From: Klebsiella pneumoniae
GTDB lineage: Bacteria > Pseudomonadota > Gammaproteobacteria > Pseudomonadales > UBA5518
Assembly: GCA_945862145.1 (NCBI GenBank)
Contig: CAMAXE010000031.1
Span: 1 to 46,049 of the forward strand
Direction of reading: 5' to 3'
DNA: 46,049 nt
A program made the position numbers and the translations under genes. Shown piece by piece: positions 33,554 through 42,450 of the stretch. How positions within the stretch are numbered: position 1 is the stretch's first letter; every line of letters starts with the position of its first letter. The notes under the pieces were generated by a model. The model saw only the letters and a program-made list of their open reading frames with translations. It was not told the origin of the DNA and searched no databases.

Positions 33554-34983
33554 CGCAGCGACCGCATCACCAGCACGCCCGCTCCGCCGGGCGCGCCGAA
33601 ACGCGCGATCGGCTCCAGCGTGCTGCGGTAGCGCTCGAGGGCAGGTTCGAGTGCCGTGTCGCGCCCGTCGAGGTGGATCAACCAGTAATCATTGCCCTCG
33701 CGTGGCGCGGCGCCCGACTCGATTTGCGCTTGGGCAGACCCGATGCCAGCCCAGTCCACGCGTCCGCCGCTGTAATAGGCGAGGCGCGCGTCATTGGTGA
33801 AGATGTGGCTTCCCGGTGTGATTGATCGCTGGATCCAGCTGATGCTTTCGGGCAGGTAGCTGCGACGGCTACCCGGATCGAGGAATCCAGCGGCAAGGAG
33901 CGCCAGCACCAGCAGCGCGAGTCCGGCGCGGGCTGCGAGTGGTTTGGTGCTGTGCGCTGCCGATATCAGCAGTTCACGCGCCGCGAAGGCGCAGGGAATG
34001 ATCAGGGCAAGACAGAGCGGCATCAGTTGCCGGGCGCCCACGAACTGCCTGCCGGCCAAGAATGCCGCCGCCATGATCGCCCCGCCCAGCGCCAGTGTGC
34101 GCTGCAGGCCGCGCCCGCTTTCCGGGAGCAGCGCGCGCCGCGTTACTCCCGCCCAGCCGAGTAACGCGAGATAGGCGAGCCCCAGCGAGCGTGCGAGCTC
34201 GACCATCAGCACGGCAAACAGTCCGGTTGCGAGCGAGACATAGGTGAGTTCGCGCGCGCGAGAGTTCAGCACGTGCGCGGCATATTGCGCCGCGGCATGC
34301 CCGAATCCCGTGCGGACTTCCTGCACCAGATCCCGGATGCTGCCGAAGACCGCATCCGCCAGCGGCGGCATGAAGCCGAAACGAGCCGCGGCCACCACTG
34401 GCAGTGCCGCCAGACCAAGCGCTGCGGCATAGAGTCGCAGCATCGCCTCGCCCCGCGGCGCTTCGGTAGTCCGGGCGAGGCACGCGAGTGGCAGCACGGC
34501 GCCAAACAACAGAGCCTCGGGCCTGAATGCCGCGCCCGCGGCCGTGAGCAGGGCCCAGCCAAGCGCATGGCGCCAGCGCGGATGGGACAAGTAACGGGTG
34601 AGCGGCACCAGCGAGGCGATCAGGAAGGCCCAGAACCCGAGGTCTTCCGCGATATGGCCGCGGTATTCGTTCAAGCGGGGAAATAGCAGCAGTGCGAGCG
34701 CACCCCAGAAGAAGAATCGCCGTTCCGCACCCAGCAGTTCGAGCAGCTGCGCGAAGCTCACCGTGAGCAGTGCCAGCAGGCTGGCATCGAGCAGTTGGGC
34801 GCTCGCCATGCTGCCGAGCCCCGTGAGTACCTGAACGCCTGCGATCAGCACACTGTAGAGAGACAGGCCGAACACTTGCAGGGCGGACGCCATGCCGCCA
34901 GACAAGATCGCCTCTGCCTGCACCAGGAACAGGACACCGTCTTCATTCACCAGCGGGTCACGCAGGATGGCGAGTCCCGACAA
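33550..34983 (-). CDS. GT-C-type glycosyltransferase-like membrane protein, paralogue
   Basis: At least 477 residues, with the same layout as its neighbour: VNEDGVLFLVQAEAILSGGM after helix 1, about 10 membrane segments and the C-terminal SWIQRSITPGSHIFTNDARLAYY. The two genes look like an old tandem duplication. The only standard start codon is TTG at 34983, which would cut the first helix. The frame stays open upstream to 35115 and encodes CLLLVAASFAL matching helix 1 of the paralogue, so translation may start at a CTG (35058) or another non-standard codon. It is divergent from rfbD. Confidence 0.7.
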   Translation of the reverse strand: MSGLAILRDPLVNEDGVLFLVQAEAILSGGMASALQVFGLSLYSVLIAGVQVLTGLGSMASAQLLDASLLALLTVSFAQLLELLGAERRFFFWGALALLLFPRLNEYRGHIAEDLGFWAFLIASLVPLTRYLSHPRWRHALGWALLTAAGAAFRPEALLFGAVLPLACLARTTEAPRGEAMLRLYAAALGLAALPVVAAARFGFMPPLADAVFGSIRDLVQEVRTGFGHAAAQYAAHVLNSRARELTYVSLATGLFAVLMVELARSLGLAYLALLGWAGVTRRALLPESGRGLQRTLALGGAIMAAAFLAGRQFVGARQLMPLCLALIIPCAFAARELLISAAHSTKPLAARAGLALLVLALLAAGFLDPGSRRSYLPESISWIQRSITPGSHIFTNDARLAYYSGGRVDWAGIGSAQAQIESGAAPREGNDYWLIHLDGRDTALEPALERYRSTLEPIARFGAPGGAGVLVMRSLR

Positions 34984-35174
34984 GGCAAAGCTGGCTGCTA
35001 CAAGTAGCAGACAGGCGGGAAGGTGGTTCCCGGTGCGCGAACCCGGCAGGCTGTTCAGGGAGTGGCGCTCGTCGGCGGATGGTTGGCCGGAGTATGCAGG
35101 ATGCCTCCGTTCAAGTCAGCCGCCTGCGGCCTCGTGCTAGGATCGCCACGAGTTTCCATCACTGGGCGATTGCA

Positions 35175-36041
35175 ATGGACGTACTGGTTACCGGTGCCAG
35201 TGGTCAGCTCGGCAGAGAACTCGCGCGCTCGATGCCTCCCGGTGTCGCGGTGCGTTTTCTCGACCGCAGCGCGCTTGATCTTGCGGCGGGCGACATCGAA
35301 CAGCGCGTGCTTGCCCTGGCGCCCCAGCTGATCCTGAACGCTGCGGCCTATACGGCGGTCGATCGTGCCGAGAGCGAGCGAGAGCTGGCTTTTGCGGTCA
35401 ATGGAGCAGCCCCCGGAGCACTGGCCCGAGCAGCATCCCGGCTCGGCGCGCGACTGGTACATGTGTCCACAGATTTCGTGTTCGATGGGGCTGCTTCCCG
35501 TCCTTACACCGAGACGCATCCGCCGTCACCGCTAGGCGTCTATGGCGCGAGCAAGCAGGAGGGCGAGCGGCAGGTGCGCGCCGCGCTGCCTGAGGCGCTG
35601 ATCCTGCGCACTGCCTGGGTGTATTCCGCGCTTGGCGCAAACTTCGTAAAAACCATGCTCCGTCTGATGGGCAGCCGTGACCGCCTAAGCGTGGTTGCAG
35701 ACCAGGTGGGAACGCCAACCTGGGCGCAGGGGCTCGCCGCCGCCGTGTGGGAGTTGGGGCTTGGCACGCACACGGGCCTTACGCTCCACTGGACGGATCT
35801 CGGCGTGGCAAGCTGGTACGACTTCGCGGTGGCCATTCAGGAGGAGGCGCTGGCGCGCGGGTTTCTCGACCGTGCCGTGCCCGTCGAGCCCATCCGTACC
35901 GAAGACTACCCGACGCCAGCGTGCCGTCCCGCCTACAGCGTCCTCGACAAGACCACAACGCTCGCGCTTCTCAGCGCGCCTCGCCAGCACTGGCGCAGTG
36001 CGCTTCGCGGGATGCTCGACCACCTCAAGGAACAGGGCTGA
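35175..36041 (+). CDS. rfbD: dTDP-4-dehydrorhamnose reductase
   Basis: This 288-residue short-chain dehydrogenase catalyses the last step of dTDP-L-rhamnose synthesis, reducing dTDP-4-dehydro-L-rhamnose with NAD(P)H. Visible are the N-terminal nucleotide-binding MDVLVTGASGQLG, NAAAYTAVDRAE, HVSTDFVFDG and the catalytic YGASKQEGE. Start: ATG at 35175 fits the family; the frame is open upstream to 35079 but the extra residues are not conserved. It is followed 1 bp later by rfbB, so the two are an operon. Some homologues have been called RmlD/StrL. Confidence 0.95.
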   Translation: MDVLVTGASGQLGRELARSMPPGVAVRFLDRSALDLAAGDIEQRVLALAPQLILNAAAYTAVDRAESERELAFAVNGAAPGALARAASRLGARLVHVSTDFVFDGAASRPYTETHPPSPLGVYGASKQEGERQVRAALPEALILRTAWVYSALGANFVKTMLRLMGSRDRLSVVADQVGTPTWAQGLAAAVWELGLGTHTGLTLHWTDLGVASWYDFAVAIQEEALARGFLDRAVPVEPIRTEDYPTPACRPAYSVLDKTTTLALLSAPRQHWRSALRGMLDHLKEQG

Positions 36042-36042
36042 T

Positions 36043-37134
36043 ATGACACGCAGTCTGCTGGTTACCGGCGCGGCCGGTTTCATAGGATCGAACTTCTGCC
36101 ATTACTGGATGCAGCGTCACCCGGGTAACCGCGTCATCGCCTACGACGCGCTCACCTACGCCGGTAATCGCGCCAATCTGGCCGGGCTGGACGCTCACCC
36201 GGATTTCCGTTTCGTGCATGCGGATATCCGCGACACGCCCCGCGTGGCGGCGCTGCTGCTGGAGCACGGGGTCGACACGCTGGTGCACTTCGCCGCCGAG
36301 AGCCATGTCGACCGCTCGATCACGGGGCCGGATGCCTTCATCGAGACCAACCTCGTGGGCACGCACAGCCTGCTGAAGGCTGCCCGCGAGGTCTGGTTGT
36401 CGGGCGGCGCGCCGCGGCCCCACCGGTTTCATCACGTCTCCACGGATGAGGTCTATGGCTCGCTAGCGCCGGATGCGCCGGCCTTCACCGAGTCGCTCGC
36501 CTATGCCCCCAACTCGCCGTACTCGGCCACCAAGGCGGGTTCCGATTACCTGGTGCGCGCCTACCACCATACCTATGGCCTCGAGGTCACGACCAGCAAC
36601 TGCTCGAACAACTACGGGCCGTGGCACTTCCCCGAGAAACTGATTCCGCTGTGCATCACGCGGCTGCTGGATGGCGAGGCCCTGCCCATCTACGGCGATG
36701 GGCGGAACATCCGAGACTGGCTCTATGTGAGCGATCACTGTCGGGGTATCGAGCTGGTGCTGGAGGGCGGGCGCCCCGGCGAGAGCTACAACATCGGCGG
36801 CAACAACGAGTGGGCGAACATCGACATCATCAACCTGCTCTGCGACCTCGCCGACGAATCCTTTGCCGCCGACCCCGCGCTCGCCGCGCGCTTCCCGGCA
36901 ACGCCGGCCGCGAGCGGGCGCTCATCGCGCTCGCTGATCACGTACGTCAAGGATCGCGCCGGGCATGATCGCCGCTACGCCATCGATGCCTCGCGCATCA
37001 GGGAGGAGCTGGGTTATGTCCCCGCCGAGAGCTTCGAGACGGGTATTCGCAAGACTCTTGCCTGGTATCTGGCCAATGAGACCTGGTGGCGGTCGATACT
37101 CGATGGCAGCTACCGCGAGAGTGCGCTCGTCTGA
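36043..37134 (+). CDS. rfbB: dTDP-glucose 4,6-dehydratase
   Basis: This 363-residue enzyme converts dTDP-glucose to dTDP-4-dehydro-6-deoxyglucose using bound NAD. It has the Rossmann motif VTGAAGFIGSN, FAAESHVDRSI, HVSTDEVYGSL, the catalytic YSATKAGSDYLVRAY, NNYGPWHFPEKLIPL and RNIRDWLYVSDHCRGI, all typical of RmlB. Length is normal. The gene ends 7 bp before the convergent end of rfbC, so the four rml genes form two face-to-face pairs. Confidence 0.96.
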   Translation: MTRSLLVTGAAGFIGSNFCHYWMQRHPGNRVIAYDALTYAGNRANLAGLDAHPDFRFVHADIRDTPRVAALLLEHGVDTLVHFAAESHVDRSITGPDAFIETNLVGTHSLLKAAREVWLSGGAPRPHRFHHVSTDEVYGSLAPDAPAFTESLAYAPNSPYSATKAGSDYLVRAYHHTYGLEVTTSNCSNNYGPWHFPEKLIPLCITRLLDGEALPIYGDGRNIRDWLYVSDHCRGIELVLEGGRPGESYNIGGNNEWANIDIINLLCDLADESFAADPALAARFPATPAASGRSSRSLITYVKDRAGHDRRYAIDASRIREELGYVPAESFETGIRKTLAWYLANETWWRSILDGSYRESALV

Positions 37135-37141
37135 CTTCTGA

Positions 37142-37687
37142 TTACAGGCTGGGGGCTTCGCGGAAAGCGAGCCCTGCGGCGTCCTTGGCGGAGAGAGTGA
37201 GAGCTTTGCCGTCCACCAGCGGCCAAGAGATGCCGATGTCCGGGTCGTCCCAACGGATAGCGACCTCGTGTGCCGGGTCGTAGAAATCCGTGCACTTGTA
37301 GAGAAACTCAGCCCGCTCGCCGCTCACGTAGAAGCCATGCGCAAAACCCGGTGGCACCCAAATCATGCGTCGGTTGGCAGCCGATAGCGTGAAGCCCACC
37401 CAGCGGCCAAAGGTGGGCGATGCGCGTCGCATATCCACCGCCACGTCAAAGACCTCACCGGAGACCACCCGCACCAGTTTTCCCTGGGTGTGTTCGGTCT
37501 GGTAGTGAAGCCCGCGGAGGATCCCCTGCACCGAGAGGCTGTGGTTGTCCTGGACGAAGTCGTGATCGATCCCGAGCTCCGCGAATCCGCGCCGGTTCCA
37601 CGATTCGAGGAAAAAGCCCCGCTCGTCACCGAACACCTTTGGCTCCAGCAGAATTACCTCGGGAATGGCGCTGGGAGTGGCCTGCAT
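37142..37687 (-). CDS. rfbC: dTDP-4-dehydrorhamnose 3,5-epimerase
   Basis: This 181-residue cupin-fold enzyme epimerises C3 and C5 of the 4-dehydro sugar. Typical segments are FGDERGFFLESWN, ILRGLHYQ with the catalytic His, HTQGKLVRVVSGEVFDVAVD, WVPPGFAHGFYV and the Tyr-containing YKCTDFYDP. The start ATG at 37687 shares one base with the rfbA stop, so it is translated with rfbA. A longer open frame upstream lies inside rfbA and is not used. Confidence 0.95.
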   Translation of the reverse strand: MQATPSAIPEVILLEPKVFGDERGFFLESWNRRGFAELGIDHDFVQDNHSLSVQGILRGLHYQTEHTQGKLVRVVSGEVFDVAVDMRRASPTFGRWVGFTLSAANRRMIWVPPGFAHGFYVSGERAEFLYKCTDFYDPAHEVAIRWDDPDIGISWPLVDGKALTLSAKDAAGLAFREAPSL

Positions 37688-38580
37688 CAGCGGGGGCTCA
37701 CTTCGTTGGCAATGCGCTCCAGATACTGGCCGTAGCCGCTCTTTCGCAGCGGTTTGGCCAGCGCGAGGAGTTGCTCGTGGTCGATGAAGCCCATGCGCAG
37801 GGCGATTTCCTCTGGGCAGGAGATCTTCAGTCCCTGGCGCTCCTCCACCACGCGGACGAAATTCGAGGCGTCGAGCAGCGAGTTGTGGGTGCCCGTGTCC
37901 AGCCACGCCGCGCCGCGCGTCAGCACTTCCACCCGCAGGTTGCCGCGGCGCAGGTATTCGCTGTTCACGTCAGTGATTTCGAGCTCCCCACGGTGTGATG
38001 GTTTGATGGAGCGGGCGATCTCGACCACGTCGTTGTCATAAAAGTAGAGTCCGGTGACCGCGAAATTGGACTTCGGATGCTTCGGCTTTTCCTCGATGTC
38101 CCGGGCCTGCCCCTCGGCATCAAAGCTCACCACGCCGTAACGTTCCGGGTCTTGTACGTAGTAGGCGAACACCGTGGCACCCGAGCGCCTGGACGCCGCC
38201 GATGCAAGTTTTTTGGTGAGTCCACCGCCGTAAAAGATGTTGTCGCCCAGCACCAGGCAACTCGGGCGGTTGCCAATGAATTCCGCCCCGATGATGAAGG
38301 CCTGCGCCAGTCCATCCGGTTTGGCCTGCACGGCGTATTCGAGTTGGATGCCCCATTGCGTGCCATCGCCCAGCAAGTGCCTGAAGGCCGCCTGGTCGTG
38401 CGGCGTGGTGATCAGCAGGATCTCGCGGATCCCCGCCAGCATCAGCGTGGCGAGGGGGTAGTAGATCATCGGCTTATCGTAGACGGGCATCAGCTGCTTG
38501 CTCACCGAACTGGTGAGGGGATGCAAGCGGGTCCCGGACCCGCCGGCGAGCACGATACCCCGGTAGCGGCTCTGCTGCAT
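37687..38580 (-). CDS. rfbA: Glucose-1-phosphate thymidylyltransferase
   Basis: This 297-residue enzyme makes dTDP-glucose from glucose-1-phosphate and dTTP, the first step of dTDP-rhamnose synthesis. It shows the nucleotidyltransferase signature [20 protein letters not shown], then [39 protein letters not shown] and [12 protein letters not shown]. Start: ATG at 38580; the frame is open further upstream but [14 protein letters not shown] matches the family N-terminus. It lies upstream of rfbC in the same operon and is divergent from the GT4 gene. Confidence 0.96.
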   Translation of the reverse strand: MQQSRYRGIVLAGGSGTRLHPLTSSVSKQLMPVYDKPMIYYPLATLMLAGIREILLITTPHDQAAFRHLLGDGTQWGIQLEYAVQAKPDGLAQAFIIGAEFIGNRPSCLVLGDNIFYGGGLTKKLASAASRRSGATVFAYYVQDPERYGVVSFDAEGQARDIEEKPKHPKSNFAVTGLYFYDNDVVEIARSIKPSHRGELEITDVNSEYLRRGNLRVEVLTRGAAWLDTGTHNSLLDASNFVRVVEERQGLKISCPEEIALRMGFIDHEQLLALAKPLRKSGYGQYLERIANEVSPR

Positions 38581-38720
38581 GGCAGGGTCTCCGGTTGATG
38601 GCGCGTCGAGTATAGGTGAGTGAGTCGTAATCGTAACCCGCGCGCCGGGGCGTGCACGCAATCCTCGCGCTGGCTAGAATCCCCGGCTCGTTGCGCCGCC
38701 CCGATGCCCAAAGGATAACC

Positions 38721-40034
38721 ATGGACGCCCTGAGCCCGGCGCAGTTGCCCGTCGATCACCATGCCGATGCCCTGTGCCTGGCAGATCTGGAGCCCGTGCG
38801 TCCGCTGCGTGTGTGCCTGCTTGGCTATCGCAGCGATCCCTTTGGTGGCGGTCAGGGCGTGTATCTGCGCTACTTGAGCAAGGCGCTGGTCGAGCTCGGG
38901 CATCGGGTCGATGTGGTCTCCGGCCAGCCCTATCCCGACCTCGACCCCCGCGTGAGGCTGGTGAAAATGCCCGGTCTCAATCTCTACGAGACTGGCCTCG
39001 GCTCGCTGCGCCTGCGGCATCTGGGCTCCTGGGCCAATATCCACGAGTGGCTCAGCAAGCTCAGCGGCGGTTTTGGCGAACCGCAGGCCTTCGGGCTGCG
39101 CGTGTTGCGCTATCTGCGCCAGAACCGCGCGGATTACGACATCGTTCACGACAACCAGAGTCTCAGCTACGCCATGCTCCGGCTGCAGGAGCGTGGGGTG
39201 CCGCTGGTCACCACGATCCATCACCCGATCACCTCGGATCTGCGGCTCGTGCTCGCGGCCGAGCCGTCGTGGTGGCGCCGGCTGATGGTCCGCCGCTGGT
39301 ACGCTTTCCTGCGGATGCAGCGCCGCGTGGCCCGCCGACTGCAGCATGTTGTCACTGTCTCTGCGTGTTCTCGCGACGATGTGGCGCGCGATTTCGGTCT
39401 GTCAGCGGCGCGTTTGGAGCTCGTGTACAACGGCATTGATACCGAGGTTTTCGCGCCGCTGCCTGGCGTGGTCCGCAAGCCGCTTCAGCTCATGGCCACG
39501 GCATCGGCAGACCAGCCGCTGAAGGGGCTGGCGGTTCTGCTCCATGCCTTCGCCGCGCTGTTGCCGCGTTACCCGGGCCTCCGGCTACTCGTTATTGGCC
39601 GCCCGCGCGAGGGGGGGGACACGGCGCGTCTGCTCGAACGACTCGGGCTGGCTCCACATATCGATTTTCTGAGCGGTATCCCGACCGGGGAACTGGTGCG
39701 TCATTACGCGGAATCCACGTTGGTGGTGGTGCCCTCGCTGTACGAGGGATTCGGGCTGCCCGCCGGTGAGGCGATGGCCTGCGGTGCGGCCGTGGTGTCA
39801 TCCGATGGCGGCGCCCTGCCCGAGGTGGTGGGCGATACCGGAGTGCTGGTGCCCGCCGGTGATGCCCGGGCACTCGAGCGCGCCATCGATGCCTTGCTCG
39901 CGGATCCCGCACGCCGTGAGAGTCTCGGCCGCGCCGCGCGTGACCGCATACTGGCCTCGTTCTGCTGGCGCCGTGCCGCCCGGACGGTCACCGCCCTCTA
40001 CGAGCGTGTTCTGGAATCCCATGGAAACCATTGA
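38721..40034 (+). CDS. Glycosyltransferase family 4
   Basis: This 437-residue GT-B glycosyltransferase has an N-terminal glycine-rich loop (YRSDPFGGGQGVYLRYLSKA), a mid-protein HHPITSDL, and the donor-binding E-x7-E motif in SLYEGFGLPAGEAMACGAAV. It probably uses a nucleotide sugar (possibly the dTDP-rhamnose made next door, or another) to extend a cell-surface glycan or glycolipid. Start ATG at 38721 with an AAAGGAT site. Its last 14 bases overlap the methyltransferase gene, opening a tightly packed three-gene run. Confidence 0.88.
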   Translation: MDALSPAQLPVDHHADALCLADLEPVRPLRVCLLGYRSDPFGGGQGVYLRYLSKALVELGHRVDVVSGQPYPDLDPRVRLVKMPGLNLYETGLGSLRLRHLGSWANIHEWLSKLSGGFGEPQAFGLRVLRYLRQNRADYDIVHDNQSLSYAMLRLQERGVPLVTTIHHPITSDLRLVLAAEPSWWRRLMVRRWYAFLRMQRRVARRLQHVVTVSACSRDDVARDFGLSAARLELVYNGIDTEVFAPLPGVVRKPLQLMATASADQPLKGLAVLLHAFAALLPRYPGLRLLVIGRPREGGDTARLLERLGLAPHIDFLSGIPTGELVRHYAESTLVVVPSLYEGFGLPAGEAMACGAAVVSSDGGALPEVVGDTGVLVPAGDARALERAIDALLADPARRESLGRAARDRILASFCWRRAARTVTALYERVLESHGNH

Positions 40035-40743
40035 TCTTGGGCATTTGCCAATCCGTTCGGGTGACCGGGTGCTCGATCTCGGCTGTGGCGAGGGGCGCCA
40101 CACCATCGCCGCCTGGCTGCAGCGCGAGGCCCACTGCGTGGGCGTGGATCTGAGCCCGCGCGATGTCTCCCGGGCCAGCGAGAAGGCCGGCCCATTCCGG
40201 CCGGAATTTCCCGCCTCGCCGACCCGCAGTATCGGCTTCGGCGTGGCCGACGGCCTGCAACTCCCGTTTGCCGACCACAGCTTCGATGTGGTCATCTGCT
40301 CGGAGGTGCTGGAGCACATCGGCCCCTACCGGGAGGTACTCGACGAGATCCGCCGCGTGCTGAAACCCGGCGGCGCCTTCGCGGCCAGCGTGCCGCGCTA
40401 CTGGCCCGAGCGTGTCTGCTGGTGGTTGAGCGATGCCTATCACGCCAATGAGGGCGGACACATCCGCATTTTCCGTCGCGCAGAACTCGAGCACGACATC
40501 GAATCCCGGGGTTTTCGTCGCTACCATCGCCACGGCGCGCACGCGCTGCACGCGCCGTTCTGGTGGCTGAAGTGCCTGCTGTGGGAGCGTCAGGAGCGCT
40601 CGCCGCTGGTGGCCGCCTACCACCGACTGCTGGTGTGGGACCTCATGTGCAGGCCCTGGATCACGCGCTCGCTCGAGCGGCTGTTGAACCCGGTGCTTGG
40701 CAAGAGCGTCGTGATGTACTTTCTGAAGGCGCCCGCACGATGA
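40021..40743 (+). CDS. Class I SAM-dependent methyltransferase
   Basis: A 240-residue enzyme with motif I RVLDLGCGEGRHTIAAWL, post-I VGVDLSPRDV, the Methyltransf_11 pattern LPFADHSFDVVICSEVLEHI and LKPGGAFAASVPRYWPE. The C-terminal half (APFWWLKCLLWERQ, KSVVMYFLKAPAR) is hydrophobic and may contact a membrane-bound lipid or glycolipid substrate. The start ATG at 40021 overlaps the GT4 gene and the stop overlaps the next ATG, so it is a core part of the cassette. The methylated substrate is unknown. Confidence 0.88.
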   Translation: METIDLGHLPIRSGDRVLDLGCGEGRHTIAAWLQREAHCVGVDLSPRDVSRASEKAGPFRPEFPASPTRSIGFGVADGLQLPFADHSFDVVICSEVLEHIGPYREVLDEIRRVLKPGGAFAASVPRYWPERVCWWLSDAYHANEGGHIRIFRRAELEHDIESRGFRRYHRHGAHALHAPFWWLKCLLWERQERSPLVAAYHRLLVWDLMCRPWITRSLERLLNPVLGKSVVMYFLKAPAR

Positions 40744-41828
40744 GCGAGTTGTATCTCACCAAGGGCCTGTTCCCGGCCGATCTCCTGCGGCCGAGCGTGG
40801 ACTTCATCCTCTCGACCCAGCAGGACGATGGCTGTATTCCCTGGTTTCCCGGCGCGCACGCCGATCCCTGGGATCACATCGAGGCGGCGATGGGGTTGGT
40901 GGTTGCCGGCGAATCGCAGGCCGCGCGTCGCGCCTACCGCTGGCTGCAGTCCACGCAACTTCCCGATGGCAGCTGGTGGGTGGCCTACAAGGACGGCGCG
41001 ATCCACGATCGCGAACGCCGCGAGACCAATTTCGTCGCTTACGTGGCCACTGGCCTCTGGCATTTCCATCTTGCCACGCGCGATCACGATTTCCTTCGCG
41101 AGCTCTGGCCCACGGTGGAGCGTGCCATTGGCTTCGTTCTCTCCCACCAGAGTGATCACGGCGAGATCCATTGGGCGGTGGATGCCGACGGCACCCCGCG
41201 CGAGGATGCACTGGTCACCGGTTGCAGTTCCATCCACAAGAGCCTCGAGTGCGCCATAAACATCGCCCATACGCTCGCTCTGGATGCGCGGCACTGGATC
41301 GAGGCACGCCGGCGCCTCGGGGATGTCTTGCGCCACCGCCCGGAGCGCTTCGACCGCACTTGGGAGAGCAAGGCGCGCTTCTCGATGGACTGGTTCTACC
41401 CCGTGTTGGGAGGCGTGCTCACCCGCGCGCAGTCGCGGGCCCGGCTGCAGGAGCGGTGGTCGGTGTTCGTGCAGGACGGGCTCGGCTGCCGGTGCGTGGC
41501 GGAGGAACCTTGGGTCACCGTGGCGGAGTCCTGCGAACTCACCATGGCGCTGCTTGCGGCCGGAGACCATGCACGCGCGGCACGGCTGTTCAGCTGGCTG
41601 CACCAGTGGCGCGACGGTGACGGCACCTACTGGACGGGTTATCAATGGGTCGAGGAGGTTCTCTGGCCGCTGGAAAAACCCACCTGGACTGCCGGCGCGG
41701 TGCTGCTCGCCGCAGATGCCCTGACGGGGCACACCGCTGCCAGCCGGCTATTCACCGAGGTGGACTTGCTAGAGTCGCCGCAGCAGGCCGAGCGTGCGCA
41801 CCCGCGGCAGTTCTTCGTAAAGCCCTGA
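40740..41828 (+). CDS. Alpha/alpha-toroid protein, prenyltransferase/squalene cyclase-like fold
   Basis: A 362-residue protein built of repeating Q-x3-G-x-W-like motifs: STQQDDGCIPWFPG, STQLPDGSWWVAY, SHQSDHGEIHW and RDGDGTYWTGY. This is typical of the alpha/alpha toroid fold shared by squalene cyclases, prenyltransferase subunits and some glycoside hydrolases. It lacks a clear DxDD cyclase motif, so a cyclase role is not supported. The start overlaps the methyltransferase stop (ATGA). Its last 60 bases overlap the convergent methyltransferase gene. It may process or bind the glycan or lipid made by its operon partners; I do not know the reaction. Confidence 0.75.
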   Translation: MSELYLTKGLFPADLLRPSVDFILSTQQDDGCIPWFPGAHADPWDHIEAAMGLVVAGESQAARRAYRWLQSTQLPDGSWWVAYKDGAIHDRERRETNFVAYVATGLWHFHLATRDHDFLRELWPTVERAIGFVLSHQSDHGEIHWAVDADGTPREDALVTGCSSIHKSLECAINIAHTLALDARHWIEARRRLGDVLRHRPERFDRTWESKARFSMDWFYPVLGGVLTRAQSRARLQERWSVFVQDGLGCRCVAEEPWVTVAESCELTMALLAAGDHARAARLFSWLHQWRDGDGTYWTGYQWVEEVLWPLEKPTWTAGAVLLAADALTGHTAASRLFTEVDLLESPQQAERAHPRQFFVKP

Positions 41829-42392
41829 AGCCCGCGCCAGCTGGTAGATCTCCCACGGCGCCTGACCGCCTTCGGCCGGATCCGGGAACAGGTCGTGGAT
41901 GGCGAGTACTCCGCCGGGAATAAGCAGCGGACTCCAGCAGCGGTAGTCAGCGAGCGCCGCCTCCCGGCTGTGGCCGCCGTCGATGAACACCATCGACAGG
42001 GGCGTACGCCAGGCGCGTGAGGCGAGCCCGGTGGATGCCACCACGGGCACTACCGTGTCTTCCAGTCCGGCGCGCTGCAGCGTGCGACGGAACTCGCGGA
42101 AGCTGTCCATGCGGCCAGCCTCGGCATCGAAGAGCCCCGGGTCGTGGTATTCCTCGCCCGGCTGATGTTCTTCGGAGCCGCGGTGGTGGTCGACGGCAAA
42201 CAGCACCCCTGCTGCCTCGCGGCAGGCCGTGCCCAGGTAGACCGTCGATTTGCCGCAGTAACTGCCCACTTCCAGGCAGGGCCCGAGCCGGGCCGAGCGC
42301 AGTGCGGCCGCATGCAGCGCCGCACCTTCCTCCGGGTGCAGAAAGCCTCGGACCGAGTCGATGTCCAGCGGGAGTTGCAGTGCGCGGCTCAT
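41769..42392 (-). CDS. Class I SAM-dependent methyltransferase (Methyltransf_24-like)
   Basis: This 207-residue protein has motif I CLEVGSYCGKSTVYLG, an acidic post-I segment FAVDHHRGSEEHQPG, and VFIDGGHSREAALADYRCWS followed by IPGGVLAIHDLFPD, as in Methyltransf_24 and cephalosporin-hydroxylase-like methyltransferases. The substrate is likely a sugar or other small metabolite. It is encoded convergently to the toroid gene with a 60-bp overlap, and lies 58 bp downstream of tolC on the same strand, so it may be read from the tolC promoter. Confidence 0.85.
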   Translation of the reverse strand: MSRALQLPLDIDSVRGFLHPEEGAALHAAALRSARLGPCLEVGSYCGKSTVYLGTACREAAGVLFAVDHHRGSEEHQPGEEYHDPGLFDAEAGRMDSFREFRRTLQRAGLEDTVVPVVASTGLASRAWRTPLSMVFIDGGHSREAALADYRCWSPLLIPGGVLAIHDLFPDPAEGGQAPWEIYQLARASGLYEELPRVRTLGLLRRL

Positions 42393-42450
42393 GGGGATGC
42401 GGTGGCGTGCCTGCTGGAGGATCCGGTCGCACCCGCGCGCTTGCGTGCTC

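Noticed and set aside
40740-41828. Calling the toroid protein a squalene or terpene cyclase
   Set aside because: Q-x3-G-x-W-like repeats are present, but no DxDD-type catalytic motif was found, so only the fold is supported.
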